Source of the DNA: JAGLTZ01 sp964637695 | GTDB taxonomy: Bacteria > Blakebacterota > Blakebacteria > Blakebacterales > Blakebacteraceae | DNA length: 64,000 nucleotides | Direction: 5' to 3' | NCBI GenBank assembly: GCA_964637695.1 | Contig: CAZWVF010000002.1 | Location: 1-64,000 of the forward strand | Shown here: positions 1 through 9,770 of the stretch, in pieces | How positions within the stretch are numbered: the first letter of the stretch is position 1 | How the letters are laid out: every line of letters starts with the position of its first letter | Translations under genes and position numbers: made by a program | The notes under the pieces: model-generated | What the model was told of the DNA's origin: nothing | The model's input: only the letters and a program-made list of their open reading frames with translations | The model's database searches: none

Positions 1-109
1 ACAGGGTTATAAAGGGATTCATGATCCAGGGCGGATGCCCGGATGGAACGGGGACAGGTGGGCCCCGGGAAGATGTGATGATCGACAGGATTTCGATCGA
101 AGACGAGTG

Positions 110-1672
110 ATGGAACTGCCCCGGAACATAGACGCACACTGCCTGGAACTGCTCGGCAGAAGGGTAACTGCTTCCGGCACAGAGGGTGAGAAGCTTGAGG
201 TGACGGCTCCTTTCACCGGTGAGATCTTCGGGTCTCTGCCGGTAAGCAGGCCGGCCGACGTTCGCGAAGCAGCCGGGAGAGCAAGGTCGGCTCAGCAGGT
301 CTGGGCCGGTCAGACCTTCAGGGAGAGGGCCCGGATCTTCCTCAGATTCCACGAACTGATCTTCGACCGTCAGGAGGAGATCCTCGATATCATCCAGCTG
401 GAAACCGGCAAGGCCAGGTGCCACGCCTACGAAGAGGTGGCCGACTCTGCGATCGTATCCAGGTATTACGCCTTTAATACTAAACGACATCTGAGGAGCC
501 GCAGGAAACGAGGGGCATTCCCGCTCTTTACCGCGGCCAGAGTAAACAGCATTCCGGTCGGTCTGGTGGGATTCATCGTGCCCTGGAATTACCCGCTTTC
601 ACTGGGGATAACCGATGTGACAGCCGCATTGATGGCCGGAAATGGAGTTATCCTGAAACCGGACAGCATGACCCCACATACCGCATTGTGGGCTGTCGAC
701 CTGCTCTACCAGTCTGGTCTGCCACCGGAACTGGTACAGGTGGCGGTCGGCAGGGGTCCGGACCTCGGCCCGTCCATCATCGAAGCAACTGATTATCTGG
801 CCTTCACGGGAAGCACCGGGACCGGTCGTCTGATCGCAGCAGAAACGGGCAATAATCTTAAAGGCAGCACTATGGAGCTGGGAGGCAAGAATCCGATGCT
901 GGTCCTGGACGACGCTGATCTGAAAAGAGCATCAAAGCTCGCTGCCTGGGATTGTTACGCCTCAACAGGTCAGCTCTGTGTTTCCATAGAACGTATCTAC
1001 GTTCAGTCAACGGTATACGACGAATTCCGGAACCGATTTGCAGAAATGACCGGGTCTATCAGCCTGGGAGCCGCTTTTGATTATTCATACGACATCGGTT
1101 CGTTGATCTCGACCGGACATCTGGAGAAGGTGCGATCCCACGTGGATGATGCTCTCTCAAAGGGAGCGAACCTGATTGCGGGGGGACGGCCGCGCCCCGA
1201 TCTAGGCCCCTGCTTCTTTGAACCGACGGTTCTGGAGGATGTAACCCCCGAAATGGACCTTTTTGCAGAGGAGACATTCGGACCGGTGGTTGCCCTCTAC
1301 CGTTTCGAATCGATAGATGAAGCCGTAGAAAAAGCCAACTCAACCAGATACGGTCTTCACGCGACCATCTGGACCGGCAACTCGAGGCTGGGCCGGAAGA
1401 TCGCCGGAAGGTTGAAATGCGGCACCGTCAGCATCAATGACACATACAGATCCACATGGGGCTCGATCGACGCCCCCATGGGCGGATTCAAGGCTTCCGG
1501 ACTGGGCCGCCGGCACGGGCGGGAGGGGATCGTCAAATACACCGAACCACAGACGGTCACGGTTCAGAGAATATTGCAGGTCGGACCACCCGGAAAGATG
1601 AGTGAGGAGCGGTTTCACCGCATCCTCGCCCTCTGTCTGAAACTGTTGCGCCGTATCCCCGGCCTCAGGTAG
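110..1672 (+). CDS. aldehyde dehydrogenase, succinate-semialdehyde-dehydrogenase-like
   Basis: NAD(P)-dependent aldehyde dehydrogenase that would oxidise an aldehyde to its acid in the cytosol. Visible landmarks are VPWNYPL from residue 157 (cofactor site), the FTGSTGTG turn at about 232, the general base Glu256 in MELGGKNP and the catalytic Cys290 in TGQLC. These make it a full-length active-looking enzyme of about 520 residues. The reading frame stays open 25 codons further upstream (to 35), but that stretch is Arg/Asp-rich and unlike the family, so I start at the ATG at 110. The C-terminal extension after about residue 485 (basic, EERFHRILAL-like) is longer than in GabD. It converges with the DUF2723 gene only about 30 bp downstream. 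The substrate cannot be told from sequence; the succinate-semialdehyde class is a guess from overall feel. Confidence 0.85.
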   Translation: MELPRNIDAHCLELLGRRVTASGTEGEKLEVTAPFTGEIFGSLPVSRPADVREAAGRARSAQQVWAGQTFRERARIFLRFHELIFDRQEEILDIIQLETGKARCHAYEEVADSAIVSRYYAFNTKRHLRSRRKRGAFPLFTAARVNSIPVGLVGFIVPWNYPLSLGITDVTAALMAGNGVILKPDSMTPHTALWAVDLLYQSGLPPELVQVAVGRGPDLGPSIIEATDYLAFTGSTGTGRLIAAETGNNLKGSTMELGGKNPMLVLDDADLKRASKLAAWDCYASTGQLCVSIERIYVQSTVYDEFRNRFAEMTGSISLGAAFDYSYDIGSLISTGHLEKVRSHVDDALSKGANLIAGGRPRPDLGPCFFEPTVLEDVTPEMDLFAEETFGPVVALYRFESIDEAVEKANSTRYGLHATIWTGNSRLGRKIAGRLKCGTVSINDTYRSTWGSIDAPMGGFKASGLGRRHGREGIVKYTEPQTVTVQRILQVGPPGKMSEERFHRILALCLKLLRRIPGLR

Positions 1673-1702
1673 ATCGCTCTGCACCCTTACCCTCTTCAGT
1701 TA

Positions 1703-3955
1703 TCAGGGAAGCAATTGTTTAATCAGGCGTTCCAGTCCGGCAGGCATCTCCCCTGCACTCAAAGACTGCAGCCAGCTGCGTACTTCGCTGTCTCCCGGTG
1801 AGAACTGAAGCCACTTGTTAACGATCCTTACAGCATCGTCGAACTTTCCGGTTGCGGCATAGGAATGCATCAGGGTCACATAGCTCCTTACCATATTCCC
1901 CGGCAGCTCGAACTGCCTGTCGATTATCTCCTCGAGCATCTCCTGTGCCCGCATTGTATCACCGCTCGCCTGTACGACTATGGCATGGAAGGATCTGAAG
2001 TCGGGGGCCGAGAAATCGACCTGTCGATCACCCAGTTCTATCAGGTCGTACGCCCTCTGCGGGTCCCCTGCCGCCAAAAGAGCTCCCGCCGTCTCCTGGA
2101 AGACAACCCTGTAGTTGTGCAGAAGTGTTGAGGCGTTCTCGTCCTTGTAGATCCTGGGATCGATCACACCCCGATATTGAAAGACCTCCCTCAGATTCCG
2201 CTCCGATCTTTCGATATTGACCCTGCTGCCGCCGGGATTGATACGGGAAGCGAATCCCTCGAGGGAGAGATAGGGTGTGAACCAGGCCTGATTCGTCTCG
2301 GGGACCGTTATGGCGAAATAGACGGGCCTCCGCCAGTTATTCGCACCCACGATATGGGCAACCATCTGGTCCTGCACCCTGATCAGGGCTCTGCCGGGGA
2401 CCCTCCACTCGATCCCCCCGATCATGAAGGTGGTGTCCCGGGGTGTCATGGTCAGACCGGCCGAGTCGATCTGCCGGTCTGTAAGGTTGATCGGTACCTT
2501 CGGTTCCCGGTCACGCTGTTCCTTGATATACCAGGGAAGGTTGAGGATGCTGAGGTTTATGACGCTGACATCCTGCCTTATCCCCTCCACCACCTGAAGG
2601 TACCAGAGTGGATAGGTGTCGTTATCACCGTTTGTGAAGATTATGGCATTCTCCTCACAGGTCTCGAGCATGTTGTTGCCGTAATCCCACGAGATCCAGT
2701 CCCCGCTCCGGTCGTGAACGTGATAGTTGAGTGTGAACTGGGTTCCGACCAGAATGGCTCCGAACAATCCCACTATTATTACCGCGGTCTTCATCGATGC
2801 AGGCCCGTCCCGCCCTTTCGCCAGCGAGTTCTGAAACAGGTCTGTCAGTCCCGCGATACCTGTACCGATCCATATGGCGGTGGCGAAGTAACAACCGACG
2901 AAAATGTACGCCCTGTCCCTCGGCTGCGGGTCGGGCATGTTCAGGTAGACAACCAGGCCCAGTCCCATTATCACCCACAGCATTGCATTCGCCAGAAAGG
3001 TGCGCCTGTCGCGCTGCAGGTTGACCAGGGCTCCGACCACGGCGATTACATAGAAGGGCAGAAAGAATTCGCTGCGCAGATATCTGAGGAAGTGGTAATT
3101 GAGCTGATAGCCCATGAAGTCGGCCCTGCGCTGAAAGATGCCCAACAGCATCGATTCGGTACCGTACTGCCTCCGCTGCAAAACCTGCCAGAAGTTCTCC
3201 CAGTTCTCCGGATTATTCATGTCGACGGGAGGATTCAGCCCGGAGCGAATGAAGATGAGTGCATATATCGTATATCCGAGGGCGAAAAGGAGCAGCACAC
3301 TTACCCAGAGATCCGACCTTTTCAGGACCCGGCGATCGAAATACCAGAGCAGCAGCAGAATCGATGGAATTGTGAGCAGAGCCAGCAGGTGATTGCCGGA
3401 TCCGATGCCGAGCAAGTAACCGATCAGCAGGAGCAGTGAGGCGCGACGGGAGTCTCCTGCGCCCTGTATGTGCCGCAGTGCCAGCCAGAGGCAGAGCGCG
3501 GTAACCATCATCGAAAGTGAATAGACTTCCGCCTCAACCGCGTTGAACCAGGCGGAGTTGCTGAAAGCATAGGCAAGCGCACCCGTTGCAGCGGATACGG
3601 CCTTAACCAGCGGTGAAAAGCCTTCCCAATCCCTCTTCTCCCTCTCCCACAGATGGAGGAATTCAATAATTATGGCGTAGAGGAGCAGCGCTGTTGCTGC
3701 AGAGGTGATTACCGATATGTAGTTGATCTCGGCGGCAACGCTGAATGGAGTGGGCACAATGTTGAAGAGCCTGCCAAGCAGTATGAAGGTGGGCGCGCTG
3801 GGCGGGTGGGTAATACCCAGAGAAAAGGAAGCGGCGATAAATTCACCCGCATCCCAGAAAGCAACCGTCGGAGCGATCGTGATCGTATACACGATCAGAG
3901 AAAGACCCCCGACCAGCCAGGCTCCCAGGGATATCGGATCGCGAGACAACTTCAT
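1703..3955 (-). CDS. DUF2723 multi-pass membrane protein (putative protein O-glycosyltransferase) with TPR tail
   Basis: Large integral membrane protein (about 750 residues) of the DUF2723 / TMEM260 family, related by fold to dolichyl-phosphate-mannose protein mannosyltransferases. The N-terminal half has about ten hydrophobic helices. Acidic WDAGEFI follows the first helix, then GITHPPSAP, the usual catalytic-loop region. A soluble domain with FTNGDNDTYPLWYLQ is very typical of the version in Bacteroidota-like phyla. The last about 150 residues form helical TPR-like repeats. ATG at 3955 lies 2 nt after the upstream stop and is preferred over a start at 3979 inside that gene. It is the last gene of a fumC - RdhA-like - DUF2723 operon. 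The likely role is sugar transfer to exported proteins or lipids; acceptor and donor are unknown. Confidence 0.8.
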   Translation of the reverse strand: MKLSRDPISLGAWLVGGLSLIVYTITIAPTVAFWDAGEFIAASFSLGITHPPSAPTFILLGRLFNIVPTPFSVAAEINYISVITSAATALLLYAIIIEFLHLWEREKRDWEGFSPLVKAVSAATGALAYAFSNSAWFNAVEAEVYSLSMMVTALCLWLALRHIQGAGDSRRASLLLLIGYLLGIGSGNHLLALLTIPSILLLLWYFDRRVLKRSDLWVSVLLLFALGYTIYALIFIRSGLNPPVDMNNPENWENFWQVLQRRQYGTESMLLGIFQRRADFMGYQLNYHFLRYLRSEFFLPFYVIAVVGALVNLQRDRRTFLANAMLWVIMGLGLVVYLNMPDPQPRDRAYIFVGCYFATAIWIGTGIAGLTDLFQNSLAKGRDGPASMKTAVIIVGLFGAILVGTQFTLNYHVHDRSGDWISWDYGNNMLETCEENAIIFTNGDNDTYPLWYLQVVEGIRQDVSVINLSILNLPWYIKEQRDREPKVPINLTDRQIDSAGLTMTPRDTTFMIGGIEWRVPGRALIRVQDQMVAHIVGANNWRRPVYFAITVPETNQAWFTPYLSLEGFASRINPGGSRVNIERSERNLREVFQYRGVIDPRIYKDENASTLLHNYRVVFQETAGALLAAGDPQRAYDLIELGDRQVDFSAPDFRSFHAIVVQASGDTMRAQEMLEEIIDRQFELPGNMVRSYVTLMHSYAATGKFDDAVRIVNKWLQFSPGDSEVRSWLQSLSAGEMPAGLERLIKQLLP

Positions 3956-3957
3956 GC

Positions 3958-5106
3958 TCAATCTCCTTGCGGCTTCCACTTCCGCCCGTAGATCAGGTCA
4001 TCAAAACGGAGGGCAATGTACCTTATCCAGGGGTTGAGACGAATAACCGATCTCACGGAGTTGTGGAACAGATTGTTCCGGTGAGAGAAGGGACAGACCG
4101 TCATGCATATGCCGCAGTCACTCCCTGTCTGCCTCCAGAAAGCATAACACTTCTCCGCATCGGTCGGCCACTTCTCCACCCCCCTCACATCCTCCTTCTC
4201 TCCGACAGAGAGCGCCCTGGAAGGGCAGTTTTCGGCGCACTTCATGCAGATCGTGCAGAATTCATCTGCAGCCAGGCGGATCGGGAGAGATTCCGCCAGA
4301 TCCATATCGGTTGAAACGGCTCCTATACGTACTCGGCTCCCATAGCGGTCGGCGATCAGGATGTTGTTCCTCCCCAGCTCTCCCAGGCCCGCCTCAACGG
4401 CCAGCGGCGGCAGTATCAGGTCGTAATGGGCATCGTAGTGAGCTTTCGCACTGAATCCTGCACCCTTCAGCACATCCACAACGGTCATCGAGATAACCGC
4501 TGCACGCCGGTACTGGTGTGCCGATTCCCTGAGTACCTCAACTCCAGGTGCCTTCTGCATCTCGTCGAAATCCATTTCAACCAGAAAGAGGATTGCCCCC
4601 GGGTGATCGAGCACCACCGGCTCTCCGTAGTCCTCCGCGAATCTGCCCTTGCGTGAATAGATGTAACCCGGCCGAATGCGGGTGAATCCAACAGCCACTG
4701 CCCCCAGTGCTTTCACCATCTCCTTCACCACCAGAATCCGATCTGCACCCTCTTCCAGTCTCCTCTTCCACGTTTCAACCGATTCGATGTCCGGTTCGAT
4801 CTCGTAGATGTCCCTGAAGTATTTCCCGGCTTCGAGACTGATCACCGGGTCGTAGTGCTTCGAACCGGGCTCGAAAAGTGGTGTCATGGCACGGATCCGG
4901 TCGTCGGTCCGTTTCAGTTCCGGTCTTCGGGAGTAGTAATCTTCGTACTCAGGAGTGCCTTCAGCACGGGCCATGCGTGCGAACATGACATCGCGTTCAT
5001 CGGCACGGGCATCAGGCTCCCCCGGCGCGGTTTTCGACCTGAACAGGTCAACCGGCAGACAGAGGATCAGCAGGAGCAGAGCTCCAACTATCAGAACCGA
5101 CATCAT
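3958..5106 (-). CDS. membrane-anchored reductive-dehalogenase-like double [4Fe-4S] protein
   Basis: A 382-residue protein with one N-terminal membrane helix (about residues 3-20). Its core resembles the catalytic subunit of corrinoid reductive dehalogenases / QueG-like enzymes. The first ferredoxin motif is CTICMKCAENCP (CxxCxxCxxxCP). The second is C...CGICMTVCP preceded by KWPTDAEKCYAFW, the arrangement characteristic of RdhA rather than plain ferredoxins. The segment GLGELGRNN before the clusters also matches RdhA. There is no Tat signal (no twin Arg) and no RdhB-like anchor beside it, so organohalide respiration is not supported; an unknown reductive reaction at the membrane is more likely. 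Its start overlaps the fumC stop by one base and its stop lies 2 nt before the DUF2723 start, so all three are cotranscribed. Confidence 0.7.
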   Translation of the reverse strand: MMSVLIVGALLLLILCLPVDLFRSKTAPGEPDARADERDVMFARMARAEGTPEYEDYYSRRPELKRTDDRIRAMTPLFEPGSKHYDPVISLEAGKYFRDIYEIEPDIESVETWKRRLEEGADRILVVKEMVKALGAVAVGFTRIRPGYIYSRKGRFAEDYGEPVVLDHPGAILFLVEMDFDEMQKAPGVEVLRESAHQYRRAAVISMTVVDVLKGAGFSAKAHYDAHYDLILPPLAVEAGLGELGRNNILIADRYGSRVRIGAVSTDMDLAESLPIRLAADEFCTICMKCAENCPSRALSVGEKEDVRGVEKWPTDAEKCYAFWRQTGSDCGICMTVCPFSHRNNLFHNSVRSVIRLNPWIRYIALRFDDLIYGRKWKPQGD

Positions 5107-6503
5107 TACGATTCCCTGCCACCCTCTGCCAGTCGCCGCGGATCGAGCAGCTTCTCCAGTTTTCCGCGCGGGATATCGGTCATTTCGGCCGCGACTTCCA
5201 GAATACTCCTGCCCTGCGATCCGGCCTCTTTCGCTATCTCGGCTGCCCTGTCGTAACCTGTCACCGGACTCAATGCTGTTACCAGAATTGGATTGGCTCC
5301 CAGCAGGTCCGATATCCTCTCCCGGTTGACCGTAAATCCCGCTACCGCTCTGTCGGCCAGCAGTCTGGTTCCCTTTCCGAGAATCGTGATCGACTCCAGG
5401 ACATTGTGCGCGATCAACGGAAGCATCACGTTCAATTCGAAATTCCCCCGGCTGTTCCCTTCAGATACGGCCACATCGTTTCCGGCAACCTGGACGCATA
5501 CCATCATCATCGCTTCGCAGATGACCGGATTGACCTTGCCCGGCATGATGCTCGAACCGGGCTGCAGTTCGGGCAGGACGATCTCTCCCAGACCGGCTCC
5601 CGGTCCGCTGTTCATCCAGCGCATGTCGTTCGAAATCTTCATCAGTGCCGAGGCCGCTGTCTTCAGGTGACCGCTCAGTTCGGTCACGGTATCCATCCCG
5701 GCCTGGGCTGCGTAGTGCTGGTCGGTCTCAGCAAAGGACAGCCCGGTTTTCAAGGAGAGTTTCTCTGCAATCCGCATCCCGAATTCCGGATGTGTGTTTA
5801 TACCGGTGCCGACAGCTGTTCCACCGAGGGCAAGCCCGGCCAGCCTGGGCAGGCACGACTCCATCCTCTCGGCACTCTGGTCGACCTGATACGCCCAGCC
5901 GCTCAACTGCTGTCCCATCGTCACCGGCATGGCGTCCATCAGGTGTGTCCGACCCGTTTTAACGACATCGACCAGTTCACCGGCTCTTTTCTGCAGCGAT
6001 TCAGCCAGATGCGTGAACGCCGGAAGGAGCACTTCGGCAACCTGCAGGTAACTGCTGATATGTATCGCCGCCGGGATCACGTCATTTGATGACTGGCCGA
6101 GATTGACATGGTCGTTGGGATGCACCTGCCCCACCCCTGTTTCACCGTCGAGGACCTGGCCGGCCCGCCGTGCGATCACCTCGTTGGCGTTCATGTTGGT
6201 GGATGTGCCCGAACCCGTCTGGAAGATGTCGATCGGGAATTGCTCATCCCACTCTCCGGCAGCCACCTCCGCCGCCGCCCGGCCAATCGCTGCTGCCACC
6301 GCCGGCTCGAGCAGTCCCAGATCGAGATTCACTTCTGCGGCACATTCCTTGATCAGTCCCAGCGCACGGATGAAAACCCGGGGAAACCTCATCCCGCTTA
6401 TCTCGAAATTGTCCACGGCCCGCTGGGTCTGCGCTCCATAGAGAGCATCGAGGGGCACCTCGACCTCCCCGAGCGAATCTTTCTCGATACGATGATCAGC
6501 CAT
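5106..6503 (-). CDS. fumC: class II fumarate hydratase
   Basis: Interconverts fumarate and (S)-malate in the citric acid cycle; iron-independent class II enzyme of 465 residues, normal length for FumC. The superfamily signature GSSIMPGKVNP covers residues 316-326 with the catalytic Ser318 on the mobile loop, and TGRTHLMDAMP carries the catalytic His. TGSGTSTNMNANEV near residue 100 is the substrate-binding stretch that separates fumarases from aspartases and lyases. First gene of a three-gene leftward operon; the region upstream (6504-6565) is shared with a divergent small gene and must hold both promoters. Nothing odd in the active site. Confidence 0.95.
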   Translation of the reverse strand: MADHRIEKDSLGEVEVPLDALYGAQTQRAVDNFEISGMRFPRVFIRALGLIKECAAEVNLDLGLLEPAVAAAIGRAAAEVAAGEWDEQFPIDIFQTGSGTSTNMNANEVIARRAGQVLDGETGVGQVHPNDHVNLGQSSNDVIPAAIHISSYLQVAEVLLPAFTHLAESLQKRAGELVDVVKTGRTHLMDAMPVTMGQQLSGWAYQVDQSAERMESCLPRLAGLALGGTAVGTGINTHPEFGMRIAEKLSLKTGLSFAETDQHYAAQAGMDTVTELSGHLKTAASALMKISNDMRWMNSGPGAGLGEIVLPELQPGSSIMPGKVNPVICEAMMMVCVQVAGNDVAVSEGNSRGNFELNVMLPLIAHNVLESITILGKGTRLLADRAVAGFTVNRERISDLLGANPILVTALSPVTGYDRAAEIAKEAGSQGRSILEVAAEMTDIPRGKLEKLLDPRRLAEGGRES

Positions 6504-6565
6504 CTGAAATCCTCCAGGATGTAATGGCCTGTAATATACAGTGCCGTGCGCACTATTATTGTGGC

Positions 6566-6919
6566 ATGCAGATCGAAGAACTGGAACAGGAATGTGATAT
6601 CGAGTTCACCCGGACGGGCGGACCGGGCGGACAGCACCGTAACAAGGCGGAGACCGCGGTGCGGGTGACCCACCGCCCGACCGGCATCGTCGTGGTTGCC
6701 TCAGAGAGCCGGTCGCAGTACCGCAACCGGATAACGGCACTGGAAAGGCTCGCCGGAAAACTGCAGGAGCTTGAGCAGGAGAAAGAGGCAGCCGAGAAAA
6801 AGAGACTGCGACGCCGCACAAAGCCGAGCAGAATTTCAAGACTGCGCCGGCTGGAAAAGAAGAAGAAACAGGGGCTGAAGAAGATACTGAGACGCAGGGT
6901 CGATCCATCCTCCGATTGA
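6566..6919 (+). CDS. small GGQ-domain peptide-chain-release-factor-like protein
   Basis: A 117-residue protein made of the catalytic RF-1 domain alone: TGGPGGQHRNK carries the GGQ tripeptide that hydrolyses peptidyl-tRNA on the ribosome. A long helical, Lys/Arg-rich tail (RRLEKKKKQGLKKILRRR) follows, as in rescue factors such as ArfB that sit in the empty mRNA channel. There is no codon-recognition domain, so it is not RF1 or RF2. The frame is open back to 6524, but the ATG at 6566 begins the conserved domain (MQIEELEQECDIEF). The likely role is rescue of stalled ribosomes; equally it may belong to the poorly studied release-factor-like group seen in several environmental phyla. It is divergent from fumC. 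Confidence 0.75.
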   Translation: MQIEELEQECDIEFTRTGGPGGQHRNKAETAVRVTHRPTGIVVVASESRSQYRNRITALERLAGKLQELEQEKEAAEKKRLRRRTKPSRISRLRRLEKKKKQGLKKILRRRVDPSSD

Positions 6920-7067
6920 TTCACTCTTATCAGCACTCCTCCAGAGACAATGAAATAGAAGGTCAAGTTGTATAGACGGGAGAAGCAGGCCTGCGATTCT
7001 CTTGCGCGTCAATTGGTTCGGGAATAGACTCCCCCGGAACCCAATCAGGAAAACAGGAGTTCCTTCC

Positions 7068-9698
7068 ATGTTCGATTATCTAAGCCGGAATTTTCGTCAT
7101 CTTTCAAAACTGTCGCGCAGTCTGCCGACCGTTCTCTTACTGCTGAGCAGTGCAGTCACGGTTGGGGCTCAGCAGCTGCCGAGTCCTGAAAGCTTCCTCG
7201 GATTCCCGGTCGGTGCCGACAACAAGCTCGCCCACTGGGATCAGATCGTTGAATACATGTATATGGCCGGTGAGGCATCCGACCGGATCATGGTAACCGA
7301 ACTGGGCAAATCGACACTTGGCAGGCCCTTCATCATGCTGACGATCTCTTCCGAGGAGAACATGAGGAACCTCGACCGTCTGAAGGAGATCAACCGCCGG
7401 CTCTACGATCCCGACAGCATCACCAGCGAAGCGGAGGCAGAGCAGCTCATTGCGGAGGGGAAAGTCGTGGTGTGCGTAACCTGCGCGATTCATGCCTCCG
7501 AGATCGGCAGTACCCAGATGGCCCTTCTGGTAGTGCACCGTCTCGCCACCGAGAATTCTCCCTTCATCCAGAATATCCTGGACAACGTCATCTTCCTCTT
7601 CATGCCGTGCATCAACCCGGACGGGCAGGCCATGGAGGTGGACTGGTTCAACCAGACCTTCGGGACCGAGTACGAAGGTGCTGGACTGCCGCAGCTGTAC
7701 CATTACTACACAGGGCACGACAACAACAGGGATGCCTACATGTTCACACAGGTAGAAACGCAGCTTGTCGGCAAGGTTCTCTACCACGACTGGTTCCCCG
7801 AAGTGTGGCTCGACGAACACCAGATGGGAGCTTCCGGGGCAAGAATATTCATCATGCCGGCGGCCGGGCCGCCCAACCCGAACGTCGATCCGTGGATCTA
7901 CAGGACGGCCGGCCTTCTCGGTTTCGCGCAGGCTCAGGCTCTCGACGAAGAGGGCAAGCCCGGCGTGCTCTACGGAGAGAGATTCACCTACTGGTGGCAG
8001 GGTGCGATGGCGTGGGCCGGCTGGTGGCACAACATGGTGGGCATGCTCTCTGAACTCGCCTCCGCACGCAACATGGCATCACCATCCGATACACCGATCG
8101 CACCGGAAGGACCTCCCGTGGTGGAAACCACGGAAGAAGCACCTATGGGAGCCCGCCGCGGCGGTGGCGGCCCCCCCAGGGACCTGGCAGCCCGGCCCGA
8201 GTACCTCAATCCCTGGAGAGGCGGCCGCTGGGGCCTGGGTGACATAGTCGAATACGAGTACATAATCACTTTCGCCCTGCTCGATGCCTGCGCCGATCTG
8301 CGCGAGAACATGCTTTCGGGCATCTATGCAGTGAACAGGCGCACGGTAGAGAAAGGGAGGGCCGGCAATCCCTCGGCCATACTCATTCCGGCTCGCCAGC
8401 ACGACGATCCCACGGTGATCAAATTCCTTCAAACCCTTTACATGGGCGGTCTGAAGATCGACAGGGCCACAGCAGCTTTCACAGCCGACGGCAGGCAGTA
8501 CCCCGCCGGTACCTTCGTGATCCCGATGGCGCAGGTCTTCCGCAACTACGCCAAGGACCTGCTCGAACCGCAGGTCTACCCCTCCACCGAGCGGCCCTAC
8601 GACGTTTCGGGCTGGAGCCTGGGAATGCAGATGGGGATAGAGACGATCTTTGTCGAAGCCCCCTTCGAATACAGCGGCGAAGCGGTCGGGGACGCGCCCA
8701 TGCCGCCGGGATCGATTGTGGGGAACGGCAGCACCTTCCTGCTCGATCCGCGCAACAACGACAGCCACGTGGCTGCACTCAGACTGCTGAAGGCGGGTCG
8801 CAGAGTCGGGCGGCTCTTTCAGCCCTACAGCGGAAGGGTTGTTGACCTGCCTGCGGGCGCATTCGTGGTAAGCGGCTCGGGAGCCAGAGCCGATCTCGAA
8901 GCTGCTGCCGCAGAACTGGGCATAACCGTTTACGCGGTCGGACGCGTCCCGGCTGACATCACGCTGTCACGCGCACCCAGAATCGCGCTCTATCAGGAAT
9001 GGGGAGGAAACATGGATGAGGGGTGGACCCGCTTTATACTCGACAAATTCGAATGGGAACCGATAACCATCCACCCTGAAGACATCCGCGACCAGACCGA
9101 CCTGGGCAGAAAGTATGACGTCATCCTCTTTCCCGACAGCAGGATCGGTTCGATCATCAACGGCCGCGGCGGCAGGACCACCATGCCGCAGTACCGGGGC
9201 GGCATAGACGAATCGGGTCTGGATGCCCTGAAAGCCTTTGTGGAAGATGGCGGCACGATAGCGATGCTCGGCCGCAGTACAGAGCTGGCGATTGAGTATT
9301 TCGACGTTCCCTTCAGGGATGCCCTTGCGGGAGTTGAGCGGGGCGCTTTCGTCTGTCCGGGCTCGATCCTCGAGGTTGAGGTGGATCCGACCGACCCGGT
9401 AGCCTGGGGCATGCCCGACAGGGCCGGTGTGATGTTTGCGAGCGACCTGGTTCTGCTCCCGACGGCAGCCTTCGGTTCCTCCGTGACAAAGGTAGCGGTC
9501 AGATTCGGAGATGAGAATCCGCTGCGGTCAGGCTGGATAGAGGGTGAGCAGTACATCTTCAATACGATCGGGGCGGCCACTGTAAAATACGGGAAGGGAA
9601 ATCTCGTGCTGCTGCCGCTCCGCATCCAGCGCAGGGCCCAGACCCACGGCACATTCAAACTTCTTTTCAACACGTTAATCAACAGCGTGTCCAGATGA
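7068..9698 (+). CDS. secreted M14-family zinc carboxypeptidase with C-terminal Rossmann-like domain
   Basis: An 876-residue exported metallopeptidase. ATG at 7068 has AGGAG eight bases upstream and starts a signal peptide with hydrophobic core LPTVLLLLSSAVTVGA. Zinc ligands are His142 and Glu145 (IHASE) and a later His near 251 (WLDEHQMG). DNNRD at about residue 220 matches the substrate-binding Asn-Arg pair of carboxypeptidase A. A Gly/Pro/Arg-rich linker follows at about 345-375. The C-terminal half, about residue 600 onward, looks like a glutamine-amidotransferase-like alpha/beta domain (DVILFPDSR, FVEDGGTIAMLGRS), as in many M14 proteins of environmental bacteria. It probably trims peptides outside the cytoplasm. 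It stands alone between the release-factor-like gene and a convergent AlkD gene. Confidence 0.85.
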   Translation: MFDYLSRNFRHLSKLSRSLPTVLLLLSSAVTVGAQQLPSPESFLGFPVGADNKLAHWDQIVEYMYMAGEASDRIMVTELGKSTLGRPFIMLTISSEENMRNLDRLKEINRRLYDPDSITSEAEAEQLIAEGKVVVCVTCAIHASEIGSTQMALLVVHRLATENSPFIQNILDNVIFLFMPCINPDGQAMEVDWFNQTFGTEYEGAGLPQLYHYYTGHDNNRDAYMFTQVETQLVGKVLYHDWFPEVWLDEHQMGASGARIFIMPAAGPPNPNVDPWIYRTAGLLGFAQAQALDEEGKPGVLYGERFTYWWQGAMAWAGWWHNMVGMLSELASARNMASPSDTPIAPEGPPVVETTEEAPMGARRGGGGPPRDLAARPEYLNPWRGGRWGLGDIVEYEYIITFALLDACADLRENMLSGIYAVNRRTVEKGRAGNPSAILIPARQHDDPTVIKFLQTLYMGGLKIDRATAAFTADGRQYPAGTFVIPMAQVFRNYAKDLLEPQVYPSTERPYDVSGWSLGMQMGIETIFVEAPFEYSGEAVGDAPMPPGSIVGNGSTFLLDPRNNDSHVAALRLLKAGRRVGRLFQPYSGRVVDLPAGAFVVSGSGARADLEAAAAELGITVYAVGRVPADITLSRAPRIALYQEWGGNMDEGWTRFILDKFEWEPITIHPEDIRDQTDLGRKYDVILFPDSRIGSIINGRGGRTTMPQYRGGIDESGLDALKAFVEDGGTIAMLGRSTELAIEYFDVPFRDALAGVERGAFVCPGSILEVEVDPTDPVAWGMPDRAGVMFASDLVLLPTAAFGSSVTKVAVRFGDENPLRSGWIEGEQYIFNTIGAATVKYGKGNLVLLPLRIQRRAQTHGTFKLLFNTLINSVSR

Positions 9699-9770
9699 TG
9701 ATGCATCTTTCGGCGGGCAGGACCGATCCTCTGATGGGGGACGGCAACTGATCAGAACGAATCGAGTCTG

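Noticed and set aside
2177..3439. 420-codon open frame on the plus strand
   Set aside because: Lies opposite the DUF2723 gene, which has clear family motifs; the plus-strand translation is low-complexity and lacks domains. The same applies to long antisense frames at 31327-32454 and 40561-41835.
3958..5106. Organohalide respiration system
   Set aside because: No Tat signal, RdhB anchor or regulators nearby; only the fold-level likeness to RdhA is supported.
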